DNA from: Mycetocola tolaasinivorans
GTDB lineage: Bacteria > Actinomycetota > Actinomycetes > Actinomycetales > Microbacteriaceae
Length of the DNA: 64,000 nucleotides
Direction: 5' to 3'
NCBI RefSeq assembly: GCF_003667565.1
Contig: NZ_RCUX01000006.1
Span: 1-64,000 of the forward strand
In this document: positions 43,355-51,970 of the stretch, piece by piece
Layout: each line of letters starts with the position of its first letter
Numbering within the stretch: the first letter of the stretch is position 1
Translations under genes and position numbers: made by a program
Notes under the pieces: generated by a model
Seen by the model: the letters and a program-made list of their open reading frames with translations, nothing else
Database searches by the model: none
What the model was told of the DNA's origin: nothing

Positions 43355-44692
43355 ATGTCTCACCCCACTCCGGATCCCAAACTCCCCGTCATCGTGATCG
43401 GTGCCGGACCGATCGGGCTCTCGGCCGCCGCCCACCTGGTGACCCGCGGCCTACGCCCGCTCGTGCTCGAGGCCGGCGAGTTCGCCGGTTCCGCGGTGCG
43501 CGAGTGGGGGCACATCTCGCTGTTTTCCCCCTGGGGATTCAATACCGACCCGGCGGCCCGCGCTCTCCTGGAACCGCGCGGATGGGTCGCCCCCGACCCC
43601 GAGCGGGTGCCCACCGGGGCCGAGCTGGTGCGTGAGTACGTGCAGCCGCTCGCGACCGCACCGGAGATCGCGCCGCACATCCGTTACGGCGCGCGGGTGA
43701 TCGGGGTGGGTCGTCGCGGCATCGATAAGACGCGCTCGGTGGGGCGCGAACGCCACTCCCTCGTGGTTCGGGTCGAGACCGCGGGCGGGGTGCAGGAAAT
43801 TGCCGCGGCCGCGGTGATCGACGCTTCCGGCACCTGGTCCACCCCCAATCCGCTGGGGGCCAGTGGGTATCCGGCGGCCGGGGAGTCCGCGTGTGCGCCG
43901 TGGCTCGTCGGCGCGCTCCCCGACGTTTTGGGGCGTGATCGCACGCGCTTCGCCGGTCGCTCAACCCTGGTAGTGGGCCTCGGACACTCGGCCGCCAACA
44001 CGCTGCTCGCGCTCGTGGAGCTTGCCGAATCCGAGCCGGACACCGAGATTTTCTGGGGGATCCGAGGCCACTCCCCGCACCGTCTCTACGGCGGTGGCGA
44101 TGCCGATGAGCTCCCCGCCCGCGGAGCGCTCGGGACGCGCCTGCGTGCCGCCGTGGCCGATGGCCGCATCACCCTGCTGAGAGACTTCGCGATCCACTCC
44201 CTGGCCGCGACCCCGTCCGGACGGGTCAAGGTGAAGGCCGATGGATCCACCGAGATCGTGGTGGATGCCATCGCCGCGGCCACGGGATTCCGCCCGAATC
44301 TCGACATGCTTCGCGAGGTGCGACTCGACCTCGACCCCGTGGTCGAGGCGCCGGCCCAGCTCGCCCCACTGATCGACCCCAACCACCACTCCTGCGGCAC
44401 CGTCGAGCCCCACGGGGCCGAAATTCTTGCCCAGCCGGAGGCGGGCGTGTTCATCGTGGGCATGAAGAGTTACGGTCGTGCACCCACGTTCCTGCTGGCC
44501 ACGGGATATGAGCAGGTGCGCTCGGTGGTGGCCGCAATTGCCGGCGATCACGAGGCTGCCGCGCGGGTGGAACTCATCCTGCCGGAATCCGGAGTGTGCT
44601 GCGTGGCCCCGGGAATCCCCGAGCCGCGCCCCACAGCCGGTTTTGCGACCGGTCTGGAGCACGGATTCGCGGGTGAGGTTTCGCGGGGCTAG
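43355..44692 (+). CDS. FAD/NAD(P)-dependent flavoprotein linked to ArsR
   Basis: A 445-aa flavoprotein. N-terminal FAD-binding motif VIVIGAGPIGLSAAAHL, a second nucleotide-binding motif STLVVGLGHSAANTLLALV and FRPNLDMLREV typical of monooxygenase-like NAD(P)-binding enzymes. Extra Cys residues are in NHHSCGTVEPHG and near the C-terminus SGVCCVAPGIP, plausible for metalloid or thiol chemistry. Genes of this kind are commonly found beside arsR in actinobacteria and are thought to oxidise or detoxify arsenicals. The reaction is not established here. ATG 43355 (MSHPTPD) is used; 43340 is an alternative. Confidence 0.8.
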   Translation: MSHPTPDPKLPVIVIGAGPIGLSAAAHLVTRGLRPLVLEAGEFAGSAVREWGHISLFSPWGFNTDPAARALLEPRGWVAPDPERVPTGAELVREYVQPLATAPEIAPHIRYGARVIGVGRRGIDKTRSVGRERHSLVVRVETAGGVQEIAAAAVIDASGTWSTPNPLGASGYPAAGESACAPWLVGALPDVLGRDRTRFAGRSTLVVGLGHSAANTLLALVELAESEPDTEIFWGIRGHSPHRLYGGGDADELPARGALGTRLRAAVADGRITLLRDFAIHSLAATPSGRVKVKADGSTEIVVDAIAAATGFRPNLDMLREVRLDLDPVVEAPAQLAPLIDPNHHSCGTVEPHGAEILAQPEAGVFIVGMKSYGRAPTFLLATGYEQVRSVVAAIAGDHEAAARVELILPESGVCCVAPGIPEPRPTAGFATGLEHGFAGEVSRG

Positions 44693-44718
44693 CCGCCGGT
44701 GCGCGGGGGTGGGATTCC

Positions 44719-45768
44719 CTACACCCGCGCGCTGAGCTCCGCCCCCGGCCGCGGTGCCAGGCCCGCGGCACGGTAGGCGGCATCCACCAGCCGCAGGGTG
44801 TGCAGTGATTCGGTGATGCTCACCGGGAAGGTGGCGTCGCCTCGGACGGCCGCGCGGAAGGCGTCCAACTGGAAGTCGAACGAGGCGCGGGTGCCCAGGT
44901 GCTCGGTGATGGGGGCGTCAGCGGGGCCGAAAATCAGGCGGTCATCGAGCTGGGGGAGCACGAAGTCCGGGACATCCAGGGCGCCCGCGGTGCCGGTGAT
45001 GCGCAACGAGAACTCCATGTCGGCTGCGTCCATCGAGGAGGAGACGTGCACCGGGGTGCCGTCGGGGTAGGTGAGTTCGGCGGTGAGGGAGCGATCCACC
45101 TCGGCGTCCTCCGGGCGGGCCAGGGCGGTGGCCGAGACCACCCGCGGCGTGCCACCGAAGTGCGCGCCCAGGCTCTCGGCGGCGTGCAGGGCGTAGCAGC
45201 CGACGTCCATGACGCTGCCGCCGGCGAGGGCGAGGCTCCAGCGCGGGTCTGAATCCGCGGGGGCGGGGATCTCCGAGCGAATCGTGATGCCCTGAACCGT
45301 GCCGAGCTGCCCGGAGCCCAGAACCTCGTGCACGCGCAGCCACAGCGGGTGCATCGCGTAGTGGAACGCCTCGGCGAGCACCAGGCCGGACCCGGCCGCG
45401 CGCCTCGCGAGCGCCTCCATCTGGTCGGCATTGGCCGCGATGGGCTTCTCCACGAGCACGTGCTTGCCCGCGTCGAGGGCTCGGGCGGCCCACTCGGCGT
45501 GCTCGGAATTCACCAGCGGCACGTAGACGGCCTCGATATCGGGGGATCGCAGCAGGGCGGCGTAGTCGCTTTCGGCGCGGAGGAAGCCGTGCTCGGCCGC
45601 GTACTCGCGGGCGCGCTGGGGATCGCGGGCGGCCACGGCCACCAGGACGTCGCCGGCGGCGGTCGCCGCCGGAATCAGGGAGCGGCCGGCGATCCGGGCG
45701 GCACCGAGTACGCCGAGGCGCAGCGGGCGGCGGGGCACGGGAATGGAGCGGGTGGCGGGAGAGGGCAT
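44719..45768 (-). CDS. Gfo/Idh/MocA-family oxidoreductase
   Basis: A 349-aa NAD(P)-dependent sugar-type dehydrogenase. Rossmann motif LRLGVLGAARIAGRSLIPAA, catalytic VEKPIAAN and VMDVGCYALHAAESLG. Substrate is unknown. It has two adjacent ATG codons at 45771 and 45768 after GGAAG; 45768 gives the better spacing. It is convergent with the flavoprotein and shares no evident operon. Confidence 0.88.
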   Translation of the reverse strand: MPSPATRSIPVPRRPLRLGVLGAARIAGRSLIPAATAAGDVLVAVAARDPQRAREYAAEHGFLRAESDYAALLRSPDIEAVYVPLVNSEHAEWAARALDAGKHVLVEKPIAANADQMEALARRAAGSGLVLAEAFHYAMHPLWLRVHEVLGSGQLGTVQGITIRSEIPAPADSDPRWSLALAGGSVMDVGCYALHAAESLGAHFGGTPRVVSATALARPEDAEVDRSLTAELTYPDGTPVHVSSSMDAADMEFSLRITGTAGALDVPDFVLPQLDDRLIFGPADAPITEHLGTRASFDFQLDAFRAAVRGDATFPVSITESLHTLRLVDAAYRAAGLAPRPGAELSARV

Positions 45769-45906
45769 CATTGGTCTTCCGAAACGTGGTGCGGGGAATG
45801 CGGCAGCCGTGCCGCGCGGTGCGTTCAACTCTACTCGCGTGTCGACAGAAAAATCCGCCCCCGAAACCCAGGGGGAGGGCTTCGAGGGCGGACGTGTGTG
45901 GGGTGC

Positions 45907-46341
45907 CTAGGCGGCGACCGCCGAGCGTCCGCGACGCAGGTTCGTCACCAGGCGATCGGCGGAGTATGCGCCGGGGCCGGTCAGCGCGAGGGCCGCGGCA
46001 CCGGCGGCGAGGGCCAGAACGAGCTCATAGCCGCCCGCATCCACGAAGATTCCCGCGGAGGCGTGCACCAGGAAGAGGGCACCGAGCATGTCGATCACGA
46101 GCAGGGCGGCGACGATGCGGGTCGCGAGGCCGAGGATCAGCGCCGCACCACCCACGATCTCGAGGATCGCGACGGCCGGGCCCACCAGCTCGGGCAGGGG
46201 CACGCCCATGCCGCGGAACGCCTCGGTGGTGCCGGCGAGGGTGTACTCGGTGAGTTTCTGCCAGCCGTGCGCAAAGAAGACGACGCCGAGCGCGATGCGC
46301 AGGATCGCGAGGCCGAGGGATGAGGTGGTCGTCGGGGTCAA
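45907..46341 (-). CDS. DoxX-family membrane protein
   Basis: A 144-aa protein with four hydrophobic helices and the DoxX start ILRIALGVVFFAHGWQKLTE. Members of the family are inner-membrane proteins often linked to thiol or oxidative-stress systems. Start is a TTG at 46341, chosen because GAAGGAG lies six bases upstream and longer frames run into atypical Arg/Pro sequence. Confidence 0.87.
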   Translation of the reverse strand: MTPTTTSSLGLAILRIALGVVFFAHGWQKLTEYTLAGTTEAFRGMGVPLPELVGPAVAILEIVGGAALILGLATRIVAALLVIDMLGALFLVHASAGIFVDAGGYELVLALAAGAAALALTGPGAYSADRLVTNLRRGRSAVAA

Positions 46342-46486
46342 GATGGGCTCCTTCGATCGGAAATAGATTGTCGCTACAACTATTTCCGGGATCGGAGTCG
46401 ATCGAAACCACCGCCGCGCGCCTCCCAGGGCTTTGCCAGGGGGGCCGCGTGATTCGTGTGGCGCAGGGGAGTGCCCCACGGCCGCG

Positions 46487-46939
46487 CTACTTCGCCGCGC
46501 TCTCCATCATCGCGCCCTCCAGGGCGGTCCAGGCGAGCATCGCGCACTTTACGCGGGCAATATAGCGCGAGACACCCTCGAGGGCGGCGGCGTCACCGAG
46601 TGGTTCGTCATCCTCCACGCCGGCACCCTTTGACTGCATGAGCTCACGGAACAGGCCGATCCGCTCGGGCAGCTCGGCCACCGGCAGGCCCGCGGTGAGG
46701 TCGGTCAGCAGCGAGGCCGAGGCCATCGAAATCGAGCAGCCCTGGCCCTCCCAGGCGAGCTTTTCGACGTGCTCACCCGAGGAATCGGTGACGAGCTGCA
46801 GGGTGATCTCGTCACCACAGGTGGGGTTCAGCTGGTGGTTGCTGGGGTGCGGTTCGGGGCGCAGGCCAAAGCCGTGCTTCTGCTTGGAAGCCTCGAGGAT
46901 GACCTGCTGGTACAGGGAGGCGAGTTCGGGTGAGCCCAT
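46487..46939 (-). CDS. sufU: Fe-S cluster assembly sulfur-transfer protein SufU
   Basis: A 150-aa SufU. The three conserved Cys positions are seen in NPTCGDEI, GQGCSISMAS and VKCAMLAW, and the characteristic insertion of SufU relative to IscU is present. It accepts sulfur from SufS. It lies 47 bp downstream of sufS on the same strand. The sufBCD genes are not in the window. Confidence 0.93.
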   Translation of the reverse strand: MGSPELASLYQQVILEASKQKHGFGLRPEPHPSNHQLNPTCGDEITLQLVTDSSGEHVEKLAWEGQGCSISMASASLLTDLTAGLPVAELPERIGLFRELMQSKGAGVEDDEPLGDAAALEGVSRYIARVKCAMLAWTALEGAMMESAAK

Positions 46940-46986
46940 GATGGCAGCTCCAGTTTCTAAATCTGAGTGGGGAGTGAGGCGGGGGT

Positions 46987-48276
46987 TTAGTCGGTGAGGC
47001 CGAAGTAGGCGCGGACCTCGCCGAGGGCGTCGATCACGGCGTCAATCTCGGCGGTGGTGTTGTAGAAGTAGGGGCTGATCCGGGTCGAGGCGGTGACCCC
47101 GAGACGGCGGTGCAGCGGCTGGGCGCAGTGGTGGCCCACGCGGATCGCGATGCCGCGGTCATCGAGGTACTGGCCCACATCGTGTGCGTGGACACCCTCA
47201 ACATCGAGCGCCACGACGCCCGAACGCAGGGCGGCATCACTCGGACCGAGCACGCGAATGCCCGGAATCGCGGCGGCCCCGCGGTACATGCGCGCGCCGA
47301 GGTCGGCCTCGCGCTCGTGGATGCGGTCGAGGCCCACGGCGTCCAGATAGTCGATCGCCGCGGCCAGACCGATGGCCTGCGCCACCTGCTGCGTACCCGC
47401 CTCGAAACGCTGCGGCGCGGGCAGATACTCGGCCTTTTCCAGCGTGACGGTGGTGATCATCGAACCGCCGGTGAGGAACGGCGGCAGCGCGTTCAGCAGC
47501 TCGGAGCGGCCATAGAGCACGCCAATACCGGTGGGTCCGAGCATCTTGTGGCCGGAGAACGCGGCAAAGTCCACATCCAGCTCGCGGACGTTCACGCCCA
47601 TGTGCGGCACCGACTGGCAGGCATCCAGCACCACGAGGGCACCGACCGCGCGGGCGAGCGCCACGAGCTCGGCCACCGGGTTGATGACCGCGGAAACGTT
47701 TGAGACGTGGGTGAAGGCCAGCAGCTTGACCTCGGAGGTGATCAGCGCGGCGGCGGCATCCATGTCGAGGGTCGCGTCATCCAGCACCGGAATGACGCGC
47801 AGGGTCGCGCCGGTGCGCGCCGCGAGCTCCTGCCAGGGGATGAGGTTGGCGTGGTGCTCGCCCTCGGTGGTGACGATGACGTCGCCCGCGCCGATCGCGA
47901 AGCGTCGCGCGGACTCACCGCCGAGGCCAGCGCTGGCGTTAGAGATGCCGTAGGCGATGAGGTTCAGTGCCTCGGTGGCACCGCTCGTCCACACCACCTC
48001 GTCGATATCGGCACCGATGAAACCGGCGACCTTCGCGCGGGCATCCTCAAAGCGCTCGGTCGCGAGGGCCGCGAGGGTGTGAGCGCCGCGGTGCACGGCG
48101 GCGTTGTGGTGCTCGTAGAAGTCGCGCTCGGCGTCGAGAACCGCGGTGGGTTTCTGTGAGGTCGCACCGGAGTCGAGATACGCGAGGCGGTGGCCGTTCA
48201 CCTCCTGATCCAGGGCCGGGAAGTCGGCAGCGTAAACCGCGGCGGCGGCATCGTCGATCGGGAGGTTCTGGGTCAT
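46987..48276 (-). CDS. sufS: SufS-type cysteine desulfurase
   Basis: A 429-aa PLP-dependent group II cysteine desulfurase. PLP-binding His/Lys region FAAFSGHKMLGPTGIGVLYG, N-terminal YLDSGATSQKP, and the catalytic Cys in RVGHHCAQPLH. It removes sulfur from cysteine and passes it to SufU. ATG at 48276 has GAGGA upstream; the longer frame to 48321 lacks one. Confidence 0.94.
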   Translation of the reverse strand: MTQNLPIDDAAAAVYAADFPALDQEVNGHRLAYLDSGATSQKPTAVLDAERDFYEHHNAAVHRGAHTLAALATERFEDARAKVAGFIGADIDEVVWTSGATEALNLIAYGISNASAGLGGESARRFAIGAGDVIVTTEGEHHANLIPWQELAARTGATLRVIPVLDDATLDMDAAAALITSEVKLLAFTHVSNVSAVINPVAELVALARAVGALVVLDACQSVPHMGVNVRELDVDFAAFSGHKMLGPTGIGVLYGRSELLNALPPFLTGGSMITTVTLEKAEYLPAPQRFEAGTQQVAQAIGLAAAIDYLDAVGLDRIHEREADLGARMYRGAAAIPGIRVLGPSDAALRSGVVALDVEGVHAHDVGQYLDDRGIAIRVGHHCAQPLHRRLGVTASTRISPYFYNTTAEIDAVIDALGEVRAYFGLTD

Positions 48277-48528
48277 GGGTGCTGATTCCTCTGCCCGGTG
48301 GGGCACGTTGGGGGTGGGCACTGCTCACAGTGGGCAACACTCGGCGGGGAACGAGCATTCCCCGTACCCCCATTCTCTCGTGCGCGGGCCCGCACGGCCA
48401 CCCGGGTTACGACACCCGGGGCGCGCCGCCGATTCTCGGCCCGCCGGGAAGCTCGCGTCTAGTTCTCAGGAAGCGCAACCTAGGATGAACTCGACACACT
48501 GCTTGTTGAGACCTGTGAAAGGCCCCCC

Positions 48529-49440
48529 GTGCGCACTCGAATTCCCGCCCTCGCCCTGAGCGGCCTGCTTGCCGTGACCCTCGCCGGCTGCTCGGCCTCC
48601 GCCCCCGAAACCTCGGGTGCCCCGCAGAGCTCCGCGAGCGCCGAGTCCGGTTCGTCCGCGGCCACCCTCACCAAGCTTTCGCAGACCACCGGTGCGCTCG
48701 CCGGTGGCAGCACCCTGACCCTCACCGGTGAAAACCTCACCGGCGTGACCAACGTGCACTTCGGCACCGAGGACGCCGGCGATATCACCGTGAAGAACCC
48801 CACCACGATCGAGGTCACCGTGCCCTCCTCGTTCAACTACGTCGTGGGCAAGGTGCCGGTCACCGCACTCGTGGGCGAGAAGCCCATTGCCGGCAGCGTC
48901 GACTACAACTACGAGGTCAAGACCGACGTCGACCGCCAGATGGCCTACCTCTTCAAGCACTGGAACAACTACAACACCGCGCAGTGGGGCGACATGAACT
49001 CCGGCGGTGGCGACTGCGCCAACTTCACCAGCCAGGGGCTCATCGCCCGCGGCTGGCAGCAGAACTCCAAGTGGAGCAGCCCCGGTGTGAACGTCGCCTC
49101 CTCCACCGAGTCCTGGCGCTTCGTACCCACCATGGATAAGTGGCTGACCGACGAGTCCTCCACCCTGGGTCTCACCAAGCTCGGCCTGAACGACCGCGAC
49201 AAGCTCAAGGTCGGCGACATCGGCATCTTCCTCTGGACCGGCGAGGGCCGCCCCGACCACGTCATGACCGTGTCCAGCGTCAAGAAGGTCAACGGCCACA
49301 TCAAGGTTGCCTTCGTCTCACACAACCTCGACGGCGACTACCGCGACCTCGACGAACTGATCAAGGACAAGAACGCCGCCAACAAGCCCGGCCAGGAAAT
49401 GAAGGCCTGGTTCTACTCGGTCCCCGAGACCAAGGCGTAG
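48529..49440 (+). CDS. Secreted lipoprotein with TIG and amidase domains
   Basis: A 303-aa lipoprotein. Signal peptide with lipobox LAGC (Cys21), a Ser/Ala-rich spacer, an IPT/TIG immunoglobulin-like domain (about 45-120: GALAGGSTLTLTGENLTGVT), and a C-terminal cysteine-amidase (Amidase_6, NlpC/P60-like) domain. The catalytic Cys is in GGGDCANFTSQGLIARGW and the His in GRPDHVMTVSSV. It probably hydrolyses peptide or cell-wall amide bonds at the surface. GTG start with GAAAGG upstream. The 47-bp region after the stop contains a second, divergent copy of the codons for VPETKA-stop. Confidence 0.85.
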   Translation: MRTRIPALALSGLLAVTLAGCSASAPETSGAPQSSASAESGSSAATLTKLSQTTGALAGGSTLTLTGENLTGVTNVHFGTEDAGDITVKNPTTIEVTVPSSFNYVVGKVPVTALVGEKPIAGSVDYNYEVKTDVDRQMAYLFKHWNNYNTAQWGDMNSGGGDCANFTSQGLIARGWQQNSKWSSPGVNVASSTESWRFVPTMDKWLTDESSTLGLTKLGLNDRDKLKVGDIGIFLWTGEGRPDHVMTVSSVKKVNGHIKVAFVSHNLDGDYRDLDELIKDKNAANKPGQEMKAWFYSVPETKA

Positions 49441-49466
49441 CCCGCGGTCGGTAGGTGTCGGTTCGC

Positions 49467-49487
49467 GTCCCGGAAACGAAGGCGTAG
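49467..49487 (+). pseudogene. Vestigial second 3' tail of the TIG-amidase gene
   Basis: Bases 49467-49487 again encode VPETKA followed by TAG, as do 49420-49440, but with three or four synonymous or near-synonymous differences (CCG GAA ACG for CCC GAG ACC). The body of such a gene is missing. It could be the end of a deleted tandem paralogue. Confidence 0.45.
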
Positions 49488-49497
49488 CCCTCGGCCA

Positions 49498-50202
49498 CTA
49501 GGCGAGGAGGATCGCGGGGTCTTCGAGTACCGCAGCGATGTCGGCGATAAAGCGACTCATGGCGTCGCCATCGACCACCCGGTGATCAAACGAACCGGCG
49601 ACGGTGGCGACCCAGCGTGGCACGATTTCGCCATCCACCACCCAGGGTTTCTGCCGGATCGTGCCCACCGCGACGATTCCCGCCTCACCCGGATTGATCA
49701 TGGGCGTGGCCGCATCAACACCGAAAATTCCGATGTTTGTGATCGTGATCGTCCCGTCGCGTTGATCGGCGGGGGTCGTGCGGCCGGCGCGAGCCGTGGC
49801 GGCGAGGGTGCCCAGTGCCGCGGCGAGATCGTGGGCGGAAAGCTCCTGAGCATTCTTGATGTTGGGTACCAGGAGACCCCGCGGCGTGGCCGCGGCGATA
49901 CCGAGGTTTACGCCCGGGTGCATCTCGATCACCGCTCCATCCGGGCCGTCCACCCAGCGGGCATTGATCATCGGCGTGCGGCCCACGGCCCAGAGCACCG
50001 CGAGGGAGACAACGAGCAGCGGGGTAACCCGAACGTCGGCGTAGTCGGGGGAGAGCTTGAGCCGCGAAACGTACTCGATGGTGCGGGTGGCATCCACTTC
50101 GGTCCAGACCGACACCTGCGGGATGGTAAATGCGGACCTCGTCATCGCCGCAGCGGTCGCCTTGCGCACCCCCTTGACCGGGATAACTTCGGACTCAGGC
50201 AT
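49498..50202 (-). CDS. E2 acyltransferase catalytic core without lipoyl domain
   Basis: A 234-aa protein matching only the catalytic domain of 2-oxoacid dehydrogenase E2 subunits: [15 protein letters not shown] at the start, [38 protein letters not shown] and the active-site motif [13 protein letters not shown] (HxxxDG). Lipoyl and E1/E3-binding domains are absent, and no E1 or E3 genes are near. GGAAAGAG precedes ATG 50202, which overlaps the flavin-oxidoreductase stop by eight bases. Either a stand-alone acyltransferase or the surviving end of a dismantled complex gene. Confidence 0.82.
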   Translation of the reverse strand: MPESEVIPVKGVRKATAAAMTRSAFTIPQVSVWTEVDATRTIEYVSRLKLSPDYADVRVTPLLVVSLAVLWAVGRTPMINARWVDGPDGAVIEMHPGVNLGIAAATPRGLLVPNIKNAQELSAHDLAAALGTLAATARAGRTTPADQRDGTITITNIGIFGVDAATPMINPGEAGIVAVGTIRQKPWVVDGEIVPRWVATVAGSFDHRVVDGDAMSRFIADIAAVLEDPAILLA

Positions 50203-51226
50203 CTCTTTCCCATCCAATCGCCGGCACAATGTGATCGCGAATGGTTTCCAGCAGGCGCAGGTTGTGGTCGACGCCGAGGATGTTGGGGATCGCGACGAGC
50301 AGGGTATCGGCCGACATGACGGCCGCATCTCGGGTGAGCTCCTCGATGATCCGATCTGGGGCCCCGATGAAGCTCTTCCCGAACCGGGAGATCGCACCAC
50401 CGAGTACGCCCACCTGCTCCCGTGAGGCATTCGCTGCGGCCCCGTAGAGTTCAGAATCCCGCTGCGAGACGATCGGCAGGATGCTGCGCACCACCGCAAC
50501 GCGACGGTTCCCGGTATAGCCGGCCGCCGAGCGAGCGGCGTGAAAACCTCGAATCTGCTCTGCTTGAAGCTCGCTGAAGGGAATGCCGGTGTCCTCTGAG
50601 AGCAGCGTGCTGCTGAGGAGGTTCAGGTCCTGCTCGCCGGCCCACTGCGCACTGTGGCGGGTCGCGGATCCCCACCAAATTCGCTCCCCGAGCGTCGGTG
50701 AGTGGGGCTCGACGGACAGCGGAAGGCTCACGCCGGTCTCACCAGGATCGGTCTCGGCCACGGATGCTCCGACGATTGCCGCCCGGAACGCCTCGGTGTG
50801 TTCGCGCGCCATATCGGCCGCGTTCTCGCCCTCGCGTGGGTGGAAGCCGAAGCGCTCGTATCCGCGTCGCGCGGGTTCCTGGGATCCTCGGCTCAGCCCG
50901 AGCTGGAGGCGAGAGTTACTGATGAGGTCGGCGGAGGCGGCGAGCTCCGCCATCAGCAGTGGGTTTTCATAGCGCATGTCGATGACGGCGGTGCCGATCT
51001 CGATCCGCGATGTCCGCGCTGCGATGGCGGCAAGGAGGCTCCAGGGGCTTGAGAACTGGCGCTGAAGGTGGTGAACGCGGCTCCACGCCCCGTCGAGACC
51101 GAGCTCCTCGGCACCCACGGCGATCTCTATGCCCTGTCGGAGGGCATCGCCGGCCGTCCTGGCGGACGCTCCCGGAGTGTTTTGGTGGTGCCCAAAGGAG
51201 AGGAACCCGAGTCTGCGCGCACTCAC
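50195..51226 (-). CDS. LLM-class flavin-dependent oxidoreductase
   Basis: A 343-aa bacterial-luciferase-like protein with [38 protein letters not shown] and IDMRYENPL-type strands of the F420/FMN family. Substrate unknown. The GTG start overlaps the TetR-gene stop by four bases (GTGA), so it is the second gene of a tetR-LLM-E2 operon. Confidence 0.87.
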   Translation of the reverse strand: MSARRLGFLSFGHHQNTPGASARTAGDALRQGIEIAVGAEELGLDGAWSRVHHLQRQFSSPWSLLAAIAARTSRIEIGTAVIDMRYENPLLMAELAASADLISNSRLQLGLSRGSQEPARRGYERFGFHPREGENAADMAREHTEAFRAAIVGASVAETDPGETGVSLPLSVEPHSPTLGERIWWGSATRHSAQWAGEQDLNLLSSTLLSEDTGIPFSELQAEQIRGFHAARSAAGYTGNRRVAVVRSILPIVSQRDSELYGAAANASREQVGVLGGAISRFGKSFIGAPDRIIEELTRDAAVMSADTLLVAIPNILGVDHNLRLLETIRDHIVPAIGWERDA

Positions 51227-51831
51227 CGGGACACCTCCGCGCTGGCATCGGGGAATGCGACCATCGCAAAGTCCACCGCCTGGAGGAGGTCCTCGCGGCC
51301 GATGCCGCTTGCGGCCTGCACGGTCAGGCCGGTCGCGACCGTGAGGTAGTAGCGGGCGAGTGCTGCCGGATCGGTCTGCGGCGGAAAGTCGCCGTCGTCA
51401 CGCGCCTGCTCGAAGCGAAGCTGCATGCCGTGCCGGACCTCCTCGCGCCGCCGCGCGAGTTCATCCTGCACATCGGCGTTCTCGGCCGCCCCCGTCAGCG
51501 CGCCCTGCACGAGCAGGCAGCCGGTGGGCTGGCCCTCGCTCGTTGCGCTGATCACGACGCTGGTCAGCATCTGGCGGGCGGCCGCGCGGCCCGTTGGCTG
51601 CGCGGCGGCCGCCCGTAGGTTCTCGGCCGAAAAGCGCATGTATCGCTCGACCACTCGGTCGAACAGGGCGCGCTTGTTCCCGAACGCCGCGTACAGGCTC
51701 GGCGGGTTGATGCCCATCGCCTCGGTCAGCTCGGAAATCGATGTTGCCTCGTATCCGCGCCGCCAAAACACGTCGACCGCGCGGTCGAGGGCCTGTTCGA
51801 GGTCAAAGGTTCGGGTTCGTCCACGAGACAT
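51223..51831 (-). CDS. TetR-family regulator
   Basis: A 202-aa repressor. HTH SISELTEAMGINPPSLYAAFGNK (about residues 28-50) and an all-alpha ligand domain (TetR_C, with TGCLLVQGALTGAAENADVQ) typical of the AcrR/YxaF-like group. ATG 51831 has GGTGGA upstream. It should regulate its own operon and the divergent MFS pump through the repeats at 51843-51891. Confidence 0.9.
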   Translation of the reverse strand: MSRGRTRTFDLEQALDRAVDVFWRRGYEATSISELTEAMGINPPSLYAAFGNKRALFDRVVERYMRFSAENLRAAAAQPTGRAAARQMLTSVVISATSEGQPTGCLLVQGALTGAAENADVQDELARRREEVRHGMQLRFEQARDDGDFPPQTDPAALARYYLTVATGLTVQAASGIGREDLLQAVDFAMVAFPDASAEVSR

Positions 51832-51842
51832 GTTCCACCAAT

Positions 51843-51891
51843 CTGTAATGGTCACTATATTAATCTGTTATAACTGTAACGGGCACTACAG
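51843..51891. promoter_or_regulatory. Paired direct repeats, probable TetR operator
   Basis: CTGTAATGGTCACTAT (51843-51858) and CTGTAACGGGCACTACAG (51874-51891) are related copies 31 bp apart, about three helical turns. The second has palindromic ends CTGTA/TACAG. They lie between the divergent TetR and MFS genes in an AT-rich stretch that contains the likely promoters. Confidence 0.7.
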
Positions 51892-51970
51892 AATTAGTCC
51901 ACTCGCACGCGAAACCGTGCGGTGTCGACGGCTCCGCACCGTGTCCGTCTTCCCAGTGAAAGGTCCTCCC

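Noticed and set aside
44693-44718. Terminator between the flavoprotein and the Gfo/Idh/MocA gene
   Set aside because: GCGCGGGGGTG can pair with CACCCGCGC, but it overlaps the stop of the convergent gene and has mismatches; too weak to list.
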